A stretch of 11,892 bases of DNA from Prevotella sp. UBA3776 (lineage in GTDB: Bacteria; Bacteroidota; Bacteroidia; Bacteroidales; Bacteroidaceae), in NCBI GenBank assembly GCA_002369515.1, contig DFFM01000008.1, forward strand, positions 15,458 through 27,349, written 5' to 3'. Shown one piece after another: positions 1 to 6,206 of the stretch. The notes below the pieces were generated by a model. It was not told the DNA's origin. It searched no databases and saw nothing but the letters and a program-made list of their open reading frames with translations. A program made the translations under genes and the position numbers. How positions within the stretch are numbered: position 1 is the first letter of the stretch; every line of letters begins with the position of its first letter.

Positions 1-42
1 CATAACTCTGAACTCGTATCTTGTAACTATAATCTTCTAACT
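1..42 (-). repeat. Degenerate 14-bp tandem repeat after the flotillin gene
   Basis: Read on the minus strand from 42 to 1, the sequence divides into three 14-nt units: AGTTAGAAGATTAT, AGTTACAAGATACG and AGTTCAGAGTTATG. The flotillin stop codon (TAG) lies inside the first unit. The units look like diverged pairs of the GTTARGA heptamer found after nagB at 3773-3807. The array reaches the window edge, so its full length is unknown. The function is unknown. Confidence 0.5.
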
Positions 43-1533
43 CTTTTTCCCCGCCATGCCGTCGAGGGTTTCCTTGGCCTCCTCGTTGAGGTTGATGTTG
101 CGGGTGGTCTTGGCCTCGATGGTGCCAGCCTTCATGATGTCGGCCATGTCCACGCCAGTGGCCGACTTCAGCACGTCGAAGGCCTGCTTGATGGCCACGG
201 GCACGTTGCCAGACAGGGTGGCGATGCCGCTCTGCCCCTCGCCTCCGGCACTGTAGATTTTCACGTCTTTGATGGCCGAGATGGGCTTGGCCACATTCTC
301 CACGATCTGCGGCAACACCTCGATCATCATCTGCGCCACGGCGGCCGAGTTGTACTTCTTGTAGGCTTCGGCCTTCTTGTCCATGGCCATGGCCTCGGCC
401 TCACCCTTCTTCAGAATGGCGTAAGCCTCGGCCTCGCCTTTGGCCTTGATGCCCTGCGCCTCCTGCTCCAGCCGGTAGCGGGCGGCATCCGATTCGGCAT
501 TTTGGGCCAGTGCCCTCTGCTCGGCCTCATACTTCTGGGCCTCGGCCACGCGTTTGCGCTGCTCCAGGTCGGCGGCAGCGTCAATCTCCACCTTGTATTT
601 GTCGGCATCGGCCTTCTTTTCGATTTCGGCCACCAGCTGGTTTCGCTTGATGTCGATCTGCTCTTTCGAGAGCACCTGCTCGCGGCGCGTCTTCTCAATC
701 TGGGCCTCAACGGTCTTGATGTTGATGGTTTTCTGCTGTTCCTGCTGCTGGATGGCGTAAGCCGCGTCGGCATCGGCCTGAGCTGTGTCGGCCTGCTGTT
801 TGAGCGAAGCGCGCTTCAGGGCCAAGTCGTTGTTTTTCACGGCGATGGCCGTGTCGGCATCCACGCGGGCGTCGTTAGCCTCCTTGTCGGCGTGTGCCAC
901 CTGAATCTTGACATCGCGCTCGGCGTTGGCACGGTTGATGCTGGCGTCCTTCTTTATCTTGGCCGTGTTGTCGGCACCCAGGTCGTGAATGAGCCCTTCC
1001 TTGTCCGTAACGTTCTGGATGTTGCACGAAATGATTTCGATGCCCAGTTTGGCCATGTCGGGCTGCGCCTTCTGCATCACCTGGTCGGAGAATCCGTCGC
1101 GGTCGGTGTTGAGCGATCGCAGGTCGAGCGTGCCGATAATCTCGCGCATGTTGCCCTGCAGCGAGTCTTGCAGCTGGTCGGCAATCTGCGGTGGAGTCAT
1201 GTTGAGAAAGTTCTTGGCGGCCAGGCGGGTGCCTTCAGGATTGGGTGTGACGCGAATTTTGGCCACGGCATCCACATCGACGTTGATGAAGTCGTTGGTG
1301 GGCACACTCTCCTCGGTCTTGATGTCAACGGTGATTTGTCCGAGATAGACCTTGTCCAACCGCTCGAAGAAAGGCACACGGAAGCCTCCCGAGCCGATGA
1401 GCACACGCGGCTCCTTGCTCAAGCCGCTGATGATGAATGCATACGATGGCGGTGCCTTGACGTAGGAAATGAGTACGAAGAGCACCAGCACGATGATGGC
1501 TGCTACGATGAGAATGACGATTGATAAGTCCAT
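37..1533 (-). CDS. Flotillin-like SPFH/band-7 membrane protein
   Basis: This 498-residue protein is a flotillin homologue (FloT/YqiK type). Such proteins form oligomers in ordered membrane domains and affect membrane fluidity and assembly of membrane complexes. A single hydrophobic N-terminal segment (about residues 4-24) is followed by an SPFH/band-7 domain (about 27-200, including the TPPQIADQLQDSLQGNMREI stretch) and a long charged coiled coil rich in Ala, Glu and Lys (about 200-400, with the GEAEAYAILKKGEAEAMAM repeats typical of flotillins). A shorter C-terminal region follows. The length fits bacterial flotillins. No NfeD-type partner is visible next to it, although the gene beyond the left edge is unseen. 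It lies 94 bp downstream of the esterase on the same strand, so the two could be cotranscribed. I see no clear promoter in that gap. The family assignment is firm; the cellular role in this organism is inferred. Confidence 0.93.
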   Translation of the reverse strand: MDLSIVILIVAAIIVLVLFVLISYVKAPPSYAFIISGLSKEPRVLIGSGGFRVPFFERLDKVYLGQITVDIKTEESVPTNDFINVDVDAVAKIRVTPNPEGTRLAAKNFLNMTPPQIADQLQDSLQGNMREIIGTLDLRSLNTDRDGFSDQVMQKAQPDMAKLGIEIISCNIQNVTDKEGLIHDLGADNTAKIKKDASINRANAERDVKIQVAHADKEANDARVDADTAIAVKNNDLALKRASLKQQADTAQADADAAYAIQQQEQQKTINIKTVEAQIEKTRREQVLSKEQIDIKRNQLVAEIEKKADADKYKVEIDAAADLEQRKRVAEAQKYEAEQRALAQNAESDAARYRLEQEAQGIKAKGEAEAYAILKKGEAEAMAMDKKAEAYKKYNSAAVAQMMIEVLPQIVENVAKPISAIKDVKIYSAGGEGQSGIATLSGNVPVAIKQAFDVLKSATGVDMADIMKAGTIEAKTTRNINLNEEAKETLDGMAGKKS

Positions 1534-1627
1534 TGTTGTTTTGTTTAGGGTTTGTTGATAATGTTCATTTTAGGTACAAATGCTATGAAAGATGGTTTCG
1601 CATTGCCGCAAAGAAGATGCCGGCCTG

Positions 1628-2725
1628 CTAGAACCATTGCATCAGCACACGCAGGTAGGCCGTGAGTTCTGCGGCCATCTTCTGGTGTTGCCACAGGCTG
1701 GGATGCCAGCTGGCACCGTAGAACAGGTCGCCCGTTTGCGGGGTGAAGTTGAAGCGATAGACCTCGTTGTCGCCTTTCTGTTTGGCTTCGGCCTGAATCT
1801 GGTCGAGCGTCTTGCGGGCCAGCTCCAGCTCCTTTCCGTTGAGCATCGAGCCGCAGAGGAGCACTATTTTGGCCTTGGGATAATGGCCGCGCACGGTTGC
1901 GAGGAACTTGCGGTAGGCTTCGGCAAAGCGCCGGATGTCGTAGTTGTTGGTGGAAAGGTCGTTGGTGCCCAGATTGATGCACACCACGTCGGGCTGATAA
2001 CGCGAGAAATCCCACCGCTGCTTGAAATCGTTGAAGAGCGTGTATTCGTACTGGGCGGGCATGGGGTCTTTGCTGCCCGTCTTGGGGCCGTCGTAGTTGC
2101 GATAGACGCCAATGCCGCTTCGCGCCACCACCCAGTGCTGTGCGTCGAGCTGACGCGAGGTTTCGGCAGCGTAGGTGAAGTAGTGGTTCTCGGTTTCATA
2201 CTCGAAGGGGTCGTCGCGGTTGATGCTCTCGTTGCCGTAACCGCAGGTGATGCTGTTGCCGATGAACTCAATCTTGCGCTCGGGCAGCCGCGGGGCTTCG
2301 GCCAGCTGGCAGCCCGGGTCGAGCACGAATCCGCGGAAGACGGGCTTCAGGTCGTAGCCCTCGACACAGTACATCAGCCTCACGGTGTGCCTTCCGTCAG
2401 GCAGCGCCGTTGCCAGCGTGACCACCGAGTCGCGTGGTGCGTTGAAGCTCACCTTGAACGGTTCCGCACGGTCTATCTGGGCCATGAAGTAGCCGCTCAT
2501 GGGCTTTGCCACCATTTTGAGCGACGTGCCGCAGAACGTGGCCATGATTTGCGTACCGGGGTAGGTGAACGTGGGTGCGTCGGGATTGTCGAAACAGATG
2601 CGCCCCGTATAGACGATTCGCGGGTCGGAGGGTTTCACCACCTGTCCCTTCAGCGGAAGCGTGGTGGACGCCACGGAGGTGAGGCTCAGCAGCGCGGCCA
2701 GGAGTGTGAAGATTGTTTTTCTCAT
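1628..2725 (-). CDS. Secreted SGNH/GDSL esterase, CE2-like
   Basis: A 365-residue secreted hydrolase, probably an acetyl esterase acting on carbohydrates. Residues 1-20 form a signal peptide. A beta-sandwich-like N-terminal region (about 25-145) precedes the SGNH domain (about 150-365), the arrangement of carbohydrate esterase family 2. Visible blocks are FIGNSITCGYGN with the predicted nucleophile Ser158, INLGTND (Gly253-Asp256), and SWHPS with His341. No Asp sits three residues before His341, where SGNH triads usually have one; in some CE2 enzymes a backbone carbonyl before the His replaces that acid, and Trp340 would fit. The start at 2725 was chosen because it gives a clean signal peptide, whereas the open frame continues upstream without one. 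It is divergent from nagB and upstream of the flotillin gene. The substrate is not known; de-acetylation of a dietary or host glycan is inference. Confidence 0.88.
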   Translation of the reverse strand: MRKTIFTLLAALLSLTSVASTTLPLKGQVVKPSDPRIVYTGRICFDNPDAPTFTYPGTQIMATFCGTSLKMVAKPMSGYFMAQIDRAEPFKVSFNAPRDSVVTLATALPDGRHTVRLMYCVEGYDLKPVFRGFVLDPGCQLAEAPRLPERKIEFIGNSITCGYGNESINRDDPFEYETENHYFTYAAETSRQLDAQHWVVARSGIGVYRNYDGPKTGSKDPMPAQYEYTLFNDFKQRWDFSRYQPDVVCINLGTNDLSTNNYDIRRFAEAYRKFLATVRGHYPKAKIVLLCGSMLNGKELELARKTLDQIQAEAKQKGDNEVYRFNFTPQTGDLFYGASWHPSLWQHQKMAAELTAYLRVLMQWF

Positions 2726-2780
2726 GTTGACTGTACAGAATGTTTTAAGGATGAATATAAAAAAAGTAAAAGCGCCAGCA

Positions 2781-2796
2781 GCAGGCTTGAGCCTGC
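2781..2796 (-). other. Hairpin in the esterase leader
   Basis: GCAGGC-TTGA-GCCTGC is a perfect 6-bp inverted repeat with a 4-nt loop, flanked by CCA/TGG bases that could extend it across an internal loop. On the minus strand it lies between the esterase promoter and start codon, and a T-rich stretch (TTTTACTTTTTTT) follows about 10 nt later. It could be a leader hairpin or a weak attenuator. The spacing between stem and T tract is longer than in a standard intrinsic terminator. Confidence 0.4.
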
Positions 2797-2827
2797 GTTT
2801 GGTGGACAATGAAATGTAAAAACGGCA

Positions 2828-2860
2828 CAAAGATAACAAAAAAATAAGTGCAACGGCAAA
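2828..2860 (-). promoter_or_regulatory. Predicted promoter for the esterase gene
   Basis: On the minus strand a TTTG -33 element (2857-2860) is followed after 21 bp by TATCTTTG (2828-2835), matching the Bacteroidetes -7 consensus TAnnTTTG. Transcription would start around 2821-2824 and give a leader of roughly 97 nt that contains the 2781-2796 hairpin. Confidence 0.6.
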
Positions 2861-2876
2861 AAAAACGACAAAATGA

Positions 2877-2908
2877 TTTGTATTTTTCGCGTTCATGTTG
2901 TATTTTTG
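2877..2908 (+). promoter_or_regulatory. Predicted promoter for nagB
   Basis: TTTG (2877-2880), 20 bp, then TATTTTTG (2901-2908) exactly fit the Bacteroidetes housekeeping promoter (TTTG, 19-21 bp, TAnnTTTG). The predicted start near 2912-2915 gives a leader of about 65 nt with an A-rich stretch before the ATG and no Shine-Dalgarno sequence, as is usual in this phylum. It lies back to back with the esterase promoter. Confidence 0.75.
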
Positions 2909-2978
2909 CACCATATTTTTCCAATGGCCGCACCCCAGCGCGCCATCTATCAACAAACACAACCAAAAAAATATCATT

Positions 2979-3773
2979 ATGAGACTCATTATCGAAAGCG
3001 ATTATCAGCGCATGTCGCAGTGGGCTGCAGAACATGTCATCAAGCGTATCAACGAGGCCAACCCAACGGCTGAGAAGCCTTTTGTACTGGGACTTCCCAC
3101 CGGCAGCTCGCCGGAGGGCATGTATGCTTGCCTGGTGAAAGCCAACAAAGAAGGCCGCGTGTCGTTCAAGAACGTCATCACCTTCAACATGGACGAATAT
3201 GTGGGACTGGCCGAAGACCATCCCGAAAGCTACCATTCGTTCATGGCGCGCAACCTGTTCGACCACATCGACATCAAGCCCGAGAACATCCACATACTCA
3301 ACGGCAACGCCCCCGACCTGACTGCCGAGTGCGCCCACTACGAGCAAATGATTTGTGAGGCTGGCGGCATCGACCTCTTCCTGGGAGGCATCGGCCCCGA
3401 CGGCCACATCGCTTTCAACGAGCCTTACTCGAGCCTGAGCAGCCGCACACGCGTGAAGACGCTCACCACCGACACCATCATCGCCAACTCGCGCTTCTTC
3501 GAGGGCGACGTGAACAAGGTGCCCAAGCTGGCCCTCACCGTGGGCGTAGGCACCGTGATGGACGCCCGCGAGGTGATGATTCTGGTCAACGGCCACCACA
3601 AGGCCCGCGCCCTGAAGGCTGCCGTCGAAGGCGCCGTCACCCACGAGTGGACCATCAGTGCCCTGCAGATGCACCAGCACGGCATCATCGTTTGCGACGA
3701 GCCTGCCGCCGACGAACTGAAAGTGGCCACCTACAAATACTTCAAGGACATCGAGAAGGAAAACTTGATTTAG
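2979..3773 (+). CDS. nagB: Glucosamine-6-phosphate deaminase
   Basis: A 264-residue cytoplasmic enzyme that converts glucosamine 6-phosphate and water to fructose 6-phosphate and ammonia, the step that feeds amino sugars into glycolysis. Its length matches E. coli NagB (266 residues). Visible family motifs are [13 protein letters not shown] (phosphate-binding loop, about 38-49), [10 protein letters not shown] with Asp72, and [14 protein letters not shown] with Asp141, His143 and Glu148, which fall at the same numbers as the catalytic residues of the E. coli enzyme. The start at 2979 gives this register; the open frame extends 28 codons further upstream, but that part overlaps the promoter and has no family similarity. 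It is the first gene of the plus-strand cluster. The GH97 gene starts 42 bp after its stop and may be cotranscribed. Confidence 0.96.
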   Translation: MRLIIESDYQRMSQWAAEHVIKRINEANPTAEKPFVLGLPTGSSPEGMYACLVKANKEGRVSFKNVITFNMDEYVGLAEDHPESYHSFMARNLFDHIDIKPENIHILNGNAPDLTAECAHYEQMICEAGGIDLFLGGIGPDGHIAFNEPYSSLSSRTRVKTLTTDTIIANSRFFEGDVNKVPKLALTVGVGTVMDAREVMILVNGHHKARALKAAVEGAVTHEWTISALQMHQHGIIVCDEPAADELKVATYKYFKDIEKENLI

Positions 3774-3807
3774 TTAGGAGTTAGGAGTTAAGAGTTAGGA
3801 GTTAAGA
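3773..3807 (+). repeat. Five GTTARGA heptamers between nagB and the GH97 gene
   Basis: Starting with the last base of the nagB stop codon there are five consecutive heptamers: GTTAGGA, GTTAGGA, GTTAAGA, GTTAGGA, GTTAAGA. A partial GTTTCAA follows, and the GH97 start codon comes 8 nt after the array. The position directly after a stop codon mirrors the diverged array after the flotillin gene. Copy number could vary between strains. The function is unknown. Confidence 0.8.
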
Positions 3808-3815
3808 GTTTCAAG

Positions 3816-5870
3816 ATGAGAAGACTTCAAACCATCGCCATACTTTTGACATGTTGGGCCACGGCAATCGTGGCCCAACCCGTTTCTGTGAAGTCGCCCG
3901 ACGGAAAACTGGTGGTGACGGTAAGCAACGACAACCAGTGCGCCTGGTACGAAGTGAGTTTCGACGGACAGCCCGCAGTGCTGCGGTCGGGGCTCGGACT
4001 GAAAACCAACATCGGCGACCTGACCGAAGGGCTCACCATGACCGGCCACCACACGAGCCAGGTGGCCGACTGTTACGAGATGGACCGTGTGAAGGCTTCG
4101 CACATCAACTACGAAGCCAACCGGCTGGACGTTGAATTTCAGAACGCCCAGGGGCTGTGCATGACGGTGGTGTTTCAGGTGTCCAACAACAACGTGGCCT
4201 TCTGCTACCAGCTGCCGCGCCCCGAGAAAAACAATCCCAAGTGCGCCAACATCTACAGCGAGGCGTCGGCCTTCCGTCTGCCCGACGGCACCACAACGTT
4301 CCTCTCGCCGCAAATCAACCCCATGACCGGATGGGAGCGCACCAAGCCCAGCTACGAAGAGGACTATGAGGTGGACCAGCCCATGCAGAAGGCTTCGAAG
4401 TTCGGCGAGGGATACACCTTCCCGTGCCTGTTCAAAGCCCCCCTCTCATCCCCCCCAGAGGGGACGACCCAACGCGCAGCCAATCTCTCCCTCCGGGGGG
4501 AGACGGAGGGGGCTCTCTGGATTCTCGTCAGCGAGACGGGTGTCTCGAGCGGCTACTGCGCGTCGCACCTGAGCGACTACAACCCCACCGAGGGCTACAC
4601 CGTGGCCTACCCCATGGAGGGCGAGAACAACGGTGTGGGCAGCGCCTTTGCCGCCGTCTCGCTGCCGGCGCAGACCCCCTGGCGCACCATCACCGTGGGC
4701 CAGACGCTGGCGCCCATCGTCGAAACCACCGTGGCCTACGACGTGGTGCGCCCGATGTACGAGCCGTCCAAGAAGTATGAGGGCGGACGCTACACGTGGA
4801 GCTGGCTCATCTGGCAGGACGAGAGCATCAACTACGACGACCAGGTGCGTTTCATCGACCTGGCCGCCGAAATGGGCATTGAATATTGTCTGGTTGACAA
4901 CTGGTGGGACACGCAGATAGGCCGCGAGCGCGTGGCCGAACTGAGCCGCTACGCCCAGAGCAAGGGCGTAAGGCTGATGCTCTGGTACAACTCCAACGGC
5001 TACTCCAACGACGCGCCCCAAGGGCCGCGCGACTGCATGAACACCGCCATCGCCCGCGAGCGCGAAATGCGCTGGCTCAAAAGCATTGGCGTGGTGGGCA
5101 TCAAAGTCGATTTCTTCGGCTCGGACAAGCAGGAGACCATGCGCCTCTACGAGGACATCCTCAGCGACGCCAACCGCTACGGCCTGCAGGTGGTGTTCCA
5201 CGGATGCACCATTCCGCGCGGCTGGGAGCGCATGTATCCCAACTACGTCAGCAGCGAGGCCGCACTGGCCTCGGAGAACGTGATGTTCGACGAGCGCCAT
5301 GCCCGCGCCGAAGGGTTCGAACTGACCATGCACCCCTTCTGCCGCAATGCCATGGGCGCCTTCGACTGGGGCGGAGTGATCATGAACCGCCACATGAGCA
5401 AGGACAACCAGAGCCGCCACCCGCGCTACACGAGCGACGTGTTCGAAATGGCCACAGGCATCACCAACCAAACCTTCGTACAATGCATCGCCATGCAGCC
5501 CAACAACCTGCTGCCCTACAACGGCAAGGCCGACGGAGGCATCGAGCAGTTTGAACGCGACTTCATCCGCCAACTGCCCACACAGTGGGACGAGACGCGC
5601 TTCATCGACGGCTATCCCTCGCGCTACGTGGTGCTGGCGCGCCGCCACGGCCAACAGTGGTTTGTGGCCGGACTCAACGGCACCGACCGCGCCATGACGC
5701 TCACGCTCAGCCTGCCCATGCTGGCCGGACAGACCGTGAGCCTCTACACTGACCAGCCCCGCCGCAAAGGCGAAACGGTGCCCAAATCGGTCATGAAGCA
5801 AATCAAGATAAGCCGCGACGGCAAAGCCAAGCTCACCCTGCAGCCCATGGGGGGAATCATTCTGAGATGA
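3816..5870 (+). CDS. Secreted GH97 alpha-glycosidase with an in-frame insert
   Basis: A 684-residue family GH97 glycoside hydrolase, related to SusB-type alpha-glucosidases and GH97 alpha-galactosidases. A signal peptide (residues 1-20, ending IVA before Gln21) targets it to the periplasm. The N-terminal GH97 beta-sandwich runs from about 22 to 300 (VKSPDGKLVVTVSND at its start), the TIM-barrel from about 310 to 590, and a C-terminal beta domain ends the protein. In the barrel, VGIKVDFFGSDKQ places Asp432 where retaining GH97 enzymes have their nucleophile, and Glu481 (SSEAALASE) is a candidate acid/base. Calcium dependence is expected from the family. Residues 208-233 are an insertion encoded by a palindromic repeat, in the N-terminal domain just before the conserved WILVSETG strand. 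The reading frame stays intact. The substrate is uncertain: alpha-galactoside is suggested by Asp432, alpha-glucoside is possible. Confidence 0.93.
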   Translation: MRRLQTIAILLTCWATAIVAQPVSVKSPDGKLVVTVSNDNQCAWYEVSFDGQPAVLRSGLGLKTNIGDLTEGLTMTGHHTSQVADCYEMDRVKASHINYEANRLDVEFQNAQGLCMTVVFQVSNNNVAFCYQLPRPEKNNPKCANIYSEASAFRLPDGTTTFLSPQINPMTGWERTKPSYEEDYEVDQPMQKASKFGEGYTFPCLFKAPLSSPPEGTTQRAANLSLRGETEGALWILVSETGVSSGYCASHLSDYNPTEGYTVAYPMEGENNGVGSAFAAVSLPAQTPWRTITVGQTLAPIVETTVAYDVVRPMYEPSKKYEGGRYTWSWLIWQDESINYDDQVRFIDLAAEMGIEYCLVDNWWDTQIGRERVAELSRYAQSKGVRLMLWYNSNGYSNDAPQGPRDCMNTAIAREREMRWLKSIGVVGIKVDFFGSDKQETMRLYEDILSDANRYGLQVVFHGCTIPRGWERMYPNYVSSEAALASENVMFDERHARAEGFELTMHPFCRNAMGAFDWGGVIMNRHMSKDNQSRHPRYTSDVFEMATGITNQTFVQCIAMQPNNLLPYNGKADGGIEQFERDFIRQLPTQWDETRFIDGYPSRYVVLARRHGQQWFVAGLNGTDRAMTLTLSLPMLAGQTVSLYTDQPRRKGETVPKSVMKQIKISRDGKAKLTLQPMGGIILR
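4436..4514 (+). repeat. GC-rich palindromic element inserted in frame in the GH97 gene
   Basis: The outer arms AGCCCCCCTC (4436-4445) and GAGGGGGCT (4506-4514) pair with one bulged C. Inside are two small hairpins, CCCC-AGA-GGGG (4453-4463) and CTCCC-TCC-GGGGGGAG (4487-4502). The run of C and G homopolymers is unlike the surrounding gene. It encodes 26 residues (208-233) that interrupt the normal GH97 transition from FPCLFK to WILVSETG. It resembles dispersed intergenic palindromes I associate with Bacteroidetes genomes, but copy number elsewhere cannot be checked here. Confidence 0.7.
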
Positions 5871-5901
5871 ACCCGGCATTGTAAAAAGAAACGAAAAAAA
5901 A

Positions 5902-5924
5902 CGCTTTTCATCGAATCAAAAGCG
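5902..5924 (-). terminator. A/T-rich hairpin, possible minus-strand terminator
   Basis: CGCTTTT (5902-5908) and AAAAGCG (5918-5924) pair around a 9-nt loop. The plus strand has A runs on both sides, so only the minus-strand reading has a following T tract (5894-5900 region). No minus-strand gene ends here, so its role is doubtful. Confidence 0.3.
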
Positions 5925-5939
5925 AAAAAATATGTAAAA

Positions 5940-5990
5940 GGGGCGCAAAGTTGCATTTTTATTCGTAACTTTGTGCCCCATTCCTTTTTT
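5940..5990 (+). terminator. Rho-independent terminator of the GH97 gene
   Basis: GGGGCGCAAAGTT (5940-5952) pairs with AACTTTGTGCCCC (5967-5979) over 13 bp with a single G-U pair and a 14-nt loop. Six T residues follow at 5985-5990, five bases after the stem. The hairpin starts 70 bp after the GH97 stop codon. Confidence 0.75.
5966..5973 (+). promoter_or_regulatory. Possible -7 box TAACTTTG inside the terminator arm
   Basis: TAACTTTG matches TAnnTTTG exactly, but no TTTG lies 19-21 bp upstream (the bases there are GGGCGC). If active, it would start a transcript of the M6 gene with a leader of about 225 nt carrying the structured element at 5994-6087. The match may be a by-product of the hairpin sequence. 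Confidence 0.3.
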
Positions 5991-5993
5991 GAG

Positions 5994-6087
5994 TATCCGC
6001 AAAGATGCCACCAGCAGGACGCAGAAAGCGCACCCGCGGTTATTGAGAGGAGACGCTTTCAGCGTCTTGGTGGAACGATTGCGGATA
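5994..6087 (+). other. Structured inverted-repeat element (leader RNA or dispersed palindrome)
   Basis: TATCCGCAA (5994-6002) pairs with TTGCGGATA (6079-6087) over 9 bp. Inside, across a symmetric 5x5 internal loop, CCACCA (6008-6013) pairs with TGGTGG (6068-6073). Directly inside the second helix is a perfect 7-bp hairpin, AGACGCT-TTC-AGCGTCT (6051-6067). Another 37 nt (6014-6050) form the remaining branch, which includes a small CGC-AGAAA-GCG hairpin (6020-6030). This nesting is unlikely by chance. It may be a cis-acting RNA in the M6 leader, a small RNA, or a mobile palindromic repeat. I do not recognise a named family. Confidence 0.55.
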
Positions 6088-6206
6088 ATCATATTCCCTT
6101 TTTATCCCCAAGGGAGCGTTCTCATCCCATTCAAACGGAAATCAAGAAAAAAAAAAAAAGACAAACAACATTATTTAAGTAATAATACAGACATAAAAGA
6201 AAAGAC

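Larger units (their letters stand above)
5871..6206. other. Intergenic region between the GH97 and M6 protease genes
   Basis: This 336-bp spacer holds no convincing gene. It contains, in order, a small A/T-rich hairpin, a strong terminator hairpin with a TAACTTTG box in its right arm, a 94-bp imperfect inverted-repeat element, a weak CCCTT/AAGGG hairpin (6096-6114), a run of 13 A residues (6147-6159), and the imperfect palindrome ATTATT-taagt-AATAAT (6170-6186) shortly before the M6 start codon. No TTTG/TAnnTTTG promoter pair is evident close to the M6 gene. Confidence 0.7.

Noticed and set aside
502..1524. Long plus-strand open frame (340 codons) opposite the flotillin gene
   Set aside because: Low-complexity Leu/Val/Gly-rich product typical of the antisense of a GC-rich Ala/Glu coiled coil. 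The minus-strand flotillin explains the region.
1577..1612. Possible flotillin promoter on the minus strand (TTTG ... TAGCATTTG)
   Set aside because: The -7 element has three instead of two spacer bases and the gap to TTTG is 23 bp, so both parts deviate from the consensus.
2726..2989. 88-codon N-terminal extension of the esterase frame
   Set aside because: It would run over both promoters and place the signal peptide in the interior. The ATG at 2725 gives a standard signal peptide.
3773..3807. CRISPR array
   Set aside because: The repeats are contiguous 7-mers with no spacers. This is a short tandem repeat.
4436..4514. Frameshift or pseudogene in the GH97 gene
   Set aside because: The insertion is a multiple of three and the protein continues with all conserved segments to a normal C-terminus, so the gene appears intact.
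4446..5879. Minus-strand open frame of 477 codons opposite the GH97 gene
   Set aside because: Ala/Val/His-rich product without family motifs. The plus-strand GH97 protein has a signal peptide and conserved motifs throughout.
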